A stretch of DNA of 64,000 nt from Deltaproteobacteria bacterium (GTDB lineage: Bacteria > Myxococcota_A > UBA9160 > SZUA-336): positions 1-64,000 of the forward strand of contig JAJDAK010000060.1 in assembly GCA_029261895.1 (NCBI GenBank), written 5' to 3'. Shown piece by piece: positions 59,841-64,000 of the stretch. The notes beneath the pieces are model-generated. The model had not been told where the DNA came from. It did no database searches and saw nothing but the letters and a program-made list of their open reading frames with translations. Positions within the stretch are counted from its first letter, which is position 1, and every line of letters starts with the position of its first letter. Both the position numbers and the translations under genes were made by a program.

Positions 59841-60833
59841 ATGGGCCAAGATGACAGGCTGGCGACCCTAAGCGCCGAAAAATTCAGCGCATACGTGGCT
59901 TCCGCAAAGCGACTGGAGGTCTTGCTCTACGCTGCCTGTCTTGTGATTTTGGTCGCGGTTGGCTTCGCGGCGGCAGAGATTTCCGCGTTATTCGCGTTCG
60001 GAGCCGTCGTCGTTACGGCGCTCGCGATCGTACCGATCGGATTCAATTGGGTATTTCCTGCCATGGATCGGAGAATTCGCCCGACACAAGATCAGACGTA
60101 TCTCTTTTCCTCGTGCTCTTCGGGGCTCGTGGGTCGGTTCCGCTGGGCGAATCGTCGTATTCCATCGAACCCCCGCTGCCGTATTTGCCTGATTCCGTTT
60201 GGTGGTATTGGGAAATGGCTACGTGTGATTCCGTCGCGGAAGAATCCGAATTTTTGTCGGAGTTGTTTCGAAGCGGCCCCTGAAGGTGGTTACGAGACAG
60301 AGGTCGGCGTGTTCTTTGCGGATATTCGTGGCTTCACCACATGGTGTGAGGAACGCTCACCCGCAGAAGTCGCTGAAGGGCTCAAATACTTTTACGACCT
60401 TACGAGCGACGTCTTGACCGTGGATGACGCGATGATTGAATTGGTGGGTGATCAGGTCATGGCGCTCTACCTGCCGCTCTTTGCGTCGCTCGGTGAACGG
60501 ACCGCCGACACGATGCTGGCTGCAGCGGAACGTCTGCTCAAACGGCTCGGCGACGAAAAGAGCAAACATGGGTTAGCGGTGGGGATCGGGATTCATATCG
60601 GAAACGGCTTCGTGGGGAATGTAGGAAAAGGCGAGACGAAGGATTTCACCGCCGTCGGCGATGTGGTGAATACCGCGGCGCGCTTGCAGAGCCGTGCGGA
60701 GGCGGGTGAGATCGTGATTTCTGACGAGGTGTTCTCGCGCATCTCACGCCATGACATCAATGCACTGCCTCAGTCGTTGAGCGTCAAGGGCAAGGCGGAG
60801 CCGATCCAAGCCCATGTGCTAAGGGCGGGCTAG
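59841..60833 (+). CDS. Class III adenylate/guanylate cyclase
   Basis: 330 residues from MGQDDRLATLSAEKF (59841). Two membrane helices (LLYAACLVILVAVGFAA and LFAFGAVVVTALAIVPI) are followed by a Cys-rich linker (CRIC ... CRSC, likely a zinc site) and a cyclase catalytic domain: VGVFFADIRGFTTWCEE (metal-binding Asp), VGDQVMALYLP and GIHIGNGFVGNVG...FTAVGDVVNTAARLQ. It makes cAMP or cGMP from ATP or GTP at the membrane. The frame upstream to 59766 would overlap the divergent oxidoreductase gene; I reject it. The effector is unknown. Confidence 0.88.
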   Translation: MGQDDRLATLSAEKFSAYVASAKRLEVLLYAACLVILVAVGFAAAEISALFAFGAVVVTALAIVPIGFNWVFPAMDRRIRPTQDQTYLFSSCSSGLVGRFRWANRRIPSNPRCRICLIPFGGIGKWLRVIPSRKNPNFCRSCFEAAPEGGYETEVGVFFADIRGFTTWCEERSPAEVAEGLKYFYDLTSDVLTVDDAMIELVGDQVMALYLPLFASLGERTADTMLAAAERLLKRLGDEKSKHGLAVGIGIHIGNGFVGNVGKGETKDFTAVGDVVNTAARLQSRAEAGEIVISDEVFSRISRHDINALPQSLSVKGKAEPIQAHVLRAG

Positions 60834-60853
60834 GAGCTTAAGGTCTCGCGAGA

Positions 60854-61366
60854 TTATTTATCGCCCAGCCAGGGGATGTCGACGCGTACGCCAATCGACT
60901 CGTCCTGCTTCTTTGTATCCGGATCTTCGTTGTACACGTCCTGACGAATTGCGCCTTCCACGGAGACGGACGGACCCCCGTCTTTACCGGTTGGGACGGC
61001 GACGCCGGCGCCAACGGATCGCGAGTCTAAAGTCGTACCGGGATGTTCGCCTTCATAGTGTTCGTTCTCGGTGCGAATCTTGGGGAGGAGCGGCTTCGTA
61101 TCCGCTACTTCGGGACGCGTATCTGCGGCGCGCGGAATGATGGTCGGTAGCGCCGTCTCATCCGTAGGAACGACACGCGGCTCGAGTAGACGATCGAGAG
61201 AAACTTTCTCCGATGCGCTTTCAGGCGCGGCTGCCGGCTCCGCCGGTGAGGCGACCGGCGGCGTTTGATCGGGTGAGGCCGTAGGCGGCATTGCGCGGTA
61301 GTACGCAATGCCGGAGGCGATCGCGAGAACGGTGGCATAGGCGAGATATCGGATGACCATGTGCAT
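60854..61366 (-). CDS. Small exported Pro/Glu-rich protein
   Basis: About 170 residues. An N-terminal hydrophobic helix (YLAYATVLAIASGIAYYRA) is followed by a Pro/Ala/Glu-rich, probably unstructured region and a beta-rich end (VGAGVAVPTG, VEGAIRQDVYNE, SIGVRVDIPWLG). It is likely anchored in or exported across the inner membrane. No family recognised. There are three clustered ATGs; the one at 61366 has TAGGA at a suitable distance, with 61375 and 61360 as alternatives. It follows the glycosyltransferase gene closely and may be cotranscribed with it. A strong palindrome covers its start. Confidence 0.65.
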   Translation of the reverse strand: MHMVIRYLAYATVLAIASGIAYYRAMPPTASPDQTPPVASPAEPAAAPESASEKVSLDRLLEPRVVPTDETALPTIIPRAADTRPEVADTKPLLPKIRTENEHYEGEHPGTTLDSRSVGAGVAVPTGKDGGPSVSVEGAIRQDVYNEDPDTKKQDESIGVRVDIPWLGDK

Positions 61367-61373
61367 GGTCATC
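61352..61373. repeat. Palindrome over the start of the small exported gene
   Basis: GATGACCATG (61352-61361), two bases, CATGGTCATC (61364-61373) form an exact 22-bp inverted repeat that contains the ATG cluster. As RNA it would form a hairpin at the ribosome site, able to hide or delay initiation; as DNA it could be an operator. Confidence 0.55.
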
Positions 61374-61376
61374 ATC

Positions 61377-63821
61377 CTAGCGGATTTCGAGTTCCCGTCG
61401 GTAGATTTTGAGTGTGAGTTCGGCGGCGTGGCTCCAGGTATAGGTCGACTCTATGCGCGCCGAGAGCGCGGCGAGTTCTGCGGGATTTTCGCGGCCGTGT
61501 TGATACGCGACTTTCGCTGCCGCTTGTATCGAAGCTGGGCTGGTGGGGTCGCAGTAATAGGGTGCAGATCCGAAGTACTCGAATTCCGAGGAGCGATTGC
61601 TGACGATCATCGGGCATTCGGCCACGGCTGCCTCCAAGTTCGCGAGCGCTGCACCCTCTGCGTAACTCGGCAGCGCGTGCGCACGCGCTGCCTTCAGCGC
61701 AGATGCAACGACTTCTTTGGGTTGTCGTCCGAGGTAGTGAAGGTTTTCACCGTGCTTGGTACAGAACTCTAAGTAATCGGGTTCGAAGCACGGACCGATC
61801 AGCACCAATGGGATTCCTGTGCCCTTGAGTGCTTCCACCAACATAATTTGGTTCTTGCGTGCGTCGACCGCAGCTACGCAGAGCAGAAAGTTCTCTATGC
61901 CGAATTTCTGATGAAACAGATCGGGTGTTGCGCTTCGAAATGGCGCGGCATCGACGCCATGCGGTGTCACGGTGAATGGAATTCGCGGTACGTTGGTAAT
62001 CTTAGCGAGCTCTTGAATCTCGCGGGTACTGGTTACGCAGCTGTGGTCCACGATCTCGAGCATCTCTCGCAGCTGTTCATGAAACCCTGGAACAGCCTCG
62101 TTGGGGTGGAACTTCGTCGTGTCATTGACGATCAGGCTGCCATTGGTGAACGCGATGAGGTATTCCTTGCGTTCCCCCTCGCTGCGCTGCGGGTCGTAGA
62201 TCGCACGAACAGCCAGATTTGCCCAATGCGACTCACACCAGTGCAGATAAAATGGATTCCAAACGATCGGCTTCTTCTGATCCTGGAAGTAACGCAGCTG
62301 TTCTAATGCGGTGGACGGCTGCCAGATGTTGAATGCATGCAGGATGTCGTAGCGCTCTGTCGGCGGGCGCATCTCGAAGCTGAGGTCTACGTCGATGTCG
62401 AGCGCTTGGAGGGCCTTCGCGGTTTCCTTCATGACCGCTGCGGCGCCACCGTCTACGTCGACGTCGGAGCGATACGCCAGCAGCGCACGCAGTTTCGTGT
62501 TCGCGTTGCGGGTGGGCCGAGTGTCTGATTGCGGTGACGCGAGCTTCACAATGGCTTCGACCATGCGTTCCGAGGCGCGACCGTCGTTGAGGTGGTTCAG
62601 TCGTGGGAGTGATTCGGGGTAGCGTGCTCGCAGTTCCGCACGGTGCGCTGGATTCTCCAAGAGGTCCCGAAGGGTTGAGGCCAAGTTCTGGTCGTTGGCG
62701 ACGGAGATTCCGATCTCTTCGGTATAGGGGCCGGTCATGGGCAGTGGGGTGATGACGACCATCGACGTGTCGAGGATCATCAGTTCAGGAATCACCGTGG
62801 ATTCCTCTTCGACGATCGCAATATCGGCTGCGCGAATGGCTTCGATCTTCTGATCGCGCAAAATTCTCACGTCGCTCACGCCGAAGGACCGCGCCCAATC
62901 GAGGTAGGCATCTTCGAGCGCTTGGTCGGAATTGCTGCGCAGGTCTGGATTGTGATTCTCCAGTGGATGCGGGCGTACCAGGAGTTGCGGCTGGGGATGC
63001 ATGGATGCAACCGCATGCAGGATGGACTCTTGAACTTCGATATTGCGGAAGGACTCGATCGCATGATGCGCGTGAACGCCCTCGTTGTAACTCGGGAACG
63101 ACATCAACACGGGTCGACTGGGGTCGAGGCCTAAACGTGCTCGTGCGTCGTCCTGTTCGATTCGATTCGCAGGGTCATAGAAGCTATCCCAGAGTGGTGC
63201 GCCGGTGACGAGGACACGATCTGCATCGTTGCCTAACGCTATGTACAACTGCTTTGGAGTCTCGCCGTAGACGGCGATGTAGTCTGAATAGAGTCGGCTG
63301 GTTTCACCGGCGATGTCGGCGGATCGCTGGTAGTAGATACCATGAGCCATCTGCAGCGTCGGAACACCGTGCTGGCGCGCTGCCGCAACCAGTGCACGCT
63401 GAACGTGATTGTTGTCGCAGCCAAAGACAACGAGTTTGAGGTCGGTCGCTTGGATCAGGGTTTCAAAACTCTCGATGATTAGAATTTCGTTTGCGATCAA
63501 TTCCATCGCGTGATTGAAAAATGCTTGGCCTGTGTGGGGGAGGAACGATCCAAAGCGCCCGCTGAACGCCGTTTGTGCATCCGGATCAGAGAGCGCATCA
63601 GCGAGGTCGTTGGAAATTCGTGTCATCTCACGCTGGACCGTTACATGTGTCTCGGGGCGCACAAAGGAATCCCACGAAGCTGCGGCGATGCCGTCACCTA
63701 CGAGCGCACGAATCAACCGGGGTTCAGTTAAAATCAGATCGAAGCCGCGCGAGGACACATCCCGAATGACGGGTAGGTATCCCGGGTTTCCAACATCGAA
63801 AAATAGAATAGAAGGCTTCAT
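61377..63821 (-). CDS. Two-domain glycosyltransferase
   Basis: 814 residues from MKPSILFFDVGNPGYLPVI (ATG at 63821). The N-terminal half (to ~430) resembles capsule or teichoic-acid-type GT-B enzymes (VVFGCDNNHVQRALVAAARQ, QMAHGIYYQ, LVRPHPLENHN, IVEEESTVIPELMILD). The C-terminal half is a GT4-type transferase (TVTPHGVDAAPF, LLCVAAVDARKNQIML, GRQPKEVVASALKAARAHALPSYAEG). Two catalytic modules in one chain suggest sequential transfer in building a surface glycan. The ATG overlaps the TGA of the preceding gene, so the locus continues beyond the right edge. A ~45-codon longer frame is rejected because it covers that upstream gene. Confidence 0.85.
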   Translation of the reverse strand: MKPSILFFDVGNPGYLPVIRDVSSRGFDLILTEPRLIRALVGDGIAAASWDSFVRPETHVTVQREMTRISNDLADALSDPDAQTAFSGRFGSFLPHTGQAFFNHAMELIANEILIIESFETLIQATDLKLVVFGCDNNHVQRALVAAARQHGVPTLQMAHGIYYQRSADIAGETSRLYSDYIAVYGETPKQLYIALGNDADRVLVTGAPLWDSFYDPANRIEQDDARARLGLDPSRPVLMSFPSYNEGVHAHHAIESFRNIEVQESILHAVASMHPQPQLLVRPHPLENHNPDLRSNSDQALEDAYLDWARSFGVSDVRILRDQKIEAIRAADIAIVEEESTVIPELMILDTSMVVITPLPMTGPYTEEIGISVANDQNLASTLRDLLENPAHRAELRARYPESLPRLNHLNDGRASERMVEAIVKLASPQSDTRPTRNANTKLRALLAYRSDVDVDGGAAAVMKETAKALQALDIDVDLSFEMRPPTERYDILHAFNIWQPSTALEQLRYFQDQKKPIVWNPFYLHWCESHWANLAVRAIYDPQRSEGERKEYLIAFTNGSLIVNDTTKFHPNEAVPGFHEQLREMLEIVDHSCVTSTREIQELAKITNVPRIPFTVTPHGVDAAPFRSATPDLFHQKFGIENFLLCVAAVDARKNQIMLVEALKGTGIPLVLIGPCFEPDYLEFCTKHGENLHYLGRQPKEVVASALKAARAHALPSYAEGAALANLEAAVAECPMIVSNRSSEFEYFGSAPYYCDPTSPASIQAAAKVAYQHGRENPAELAALSARIESTYTWSHAAELTLKIYRRELEIR

Positions 63822-64000
63822 GAGCCAGGCTTTGCGCGTCGTCGTTCGCGTAGAAGGCCATCGCTGACAAACGAGAGAAGCTCGCGTTCGGTGGGTTCTC
63901 CAAGGTCGACACCACGGTGTCGTAGCACCGCGGCGATTTTGGGATGCCGGTACCACTCCCGCGCGATACGACTCGCTTCGTTGGTCAGATCGACCAGGTT
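63818..64000 (-). CDS. C-terminal end of an upstream gene in the glycan locus
   Basis: The final 60 codons of a gene that starts beyond the window. They read in one open frame from the right edge (NLVDLTNEASRIAREWYRHP onward) to TGA at 63820-63818, overlapping the glycosyltransferase ATG (ATGA). The tail is helical and basic (GLLRERRRAKPG). The composition is natural coding. Context suggests another sugar-metabolic or transferase protein, but the family cannot be told from this tail. Confidence 0.7.
   Translation of the reverse strand, partial: NLVDLTNEASRIAREWYRHPKIAAVLRHRGVDLGEPTERELLSFVSDGLLRERRRAKPGS

Noticed and set aside
63822..63956. N-terminal extension of the large glycosyltransferase
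   Set aside because: These codons overlap the end of the coupled upstream gene and are Arg/Thr-rich, unlike a real domain.

Overview
The window comes from a GC-rich, Gram-negative chromosome. Outer-membrane machinery is present: a DcaP-like porin, a two-partner secretion TpsB/TpsA pair and a BamD-type lipoprotein. The rest is lipid/steroid-type acyl-CoA catabolism and many multidomain sensor kinases. Lineage cannot be fixed from the sequence; a proteobacterial or myxobacterial-like (delta-type) bacterium is plausible, but this is inference.

Layout. 0-0.5 kb: edge of an IS3-like insertion sequence, a decayed 3' remnant of a second copy of the next gene, and a small SH3-like ORF. 0.56-2.5 kb: a desaturase-methyltransferase fusion. 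2.6-9.1 kb: a catabolic block (two crotonases, a thiolase-like protein, TetR regulator, Baeyer-Villiger-type monooxygenase, zinc alcohol dehydrogenase). 9.1-19.5 kb: a dense signalling block with three large sensor kinases, three stand-alone receiver proteins and a DcaP-like porin whose 3' end is frameshifted in a GC run. 19.6-20.9 kb: a family 2 glycosyltransferase. 20.97-23.57 kb: a small island bounded by a 40-bp direct repeat of the 5' half of tRNA-Ser(TGA), carrying a PIN/DUF433 toxin-antitoxin-like pair and a lone AbiEi-like protein. 23.7-26.9 kb: another receiver-kinase-receiver hybrid, a beheaded receiver gene and a Fic protein gene with a palindrome-flanked promoter. 27.2-37.3 kb: a TpsB-TpsA-BamD operon with a 2435-residue exoprotein.

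37.2-53.0 kb is a second, larger catabolic region: aldehyde dehydrogenase, TPR-2OG oxygenase, SDRs (one very like 3-alpha-hydroxysteroid dehydrogenase), luciferase-like oxidoreductase, acyl-CoA synthetase, a CYP51-ferredoxin fusion, a second P450, a SnoaL-like protein, a beta-hydroxyacid dehydrogenase, a CMD protein, TetR and a family III CoA-transferase. These fit activation, oxidation and CoA-dependent degradation or remodelling of a steroid/terpenoid-like substrate, though no substrate is proved. 53.1-64.0 kb holds a secreted subtilisin with a calcium-repeat tail, a tRNA cluster (Arg, Ser, Ser), a DUF2339 membrane protein, a quinone oxidoreductase, a class III cyclase, a small exported protein and glycosyltransferases.

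Two families of structured intergenic repeats recur, one next to tRNA genes at both 23.6 and 55.3 kb. A 53-codon gene coupled by ATGA to an SDR gene (40.1-40.26 kb) is easy to miss. The most notable items are the CYP51-ferredoxin fusion, the tRNA-bounded island, the Fic operator arrangement beside a truncated receiver gene, and the repeat-built TpsA with an attached BamD gene.
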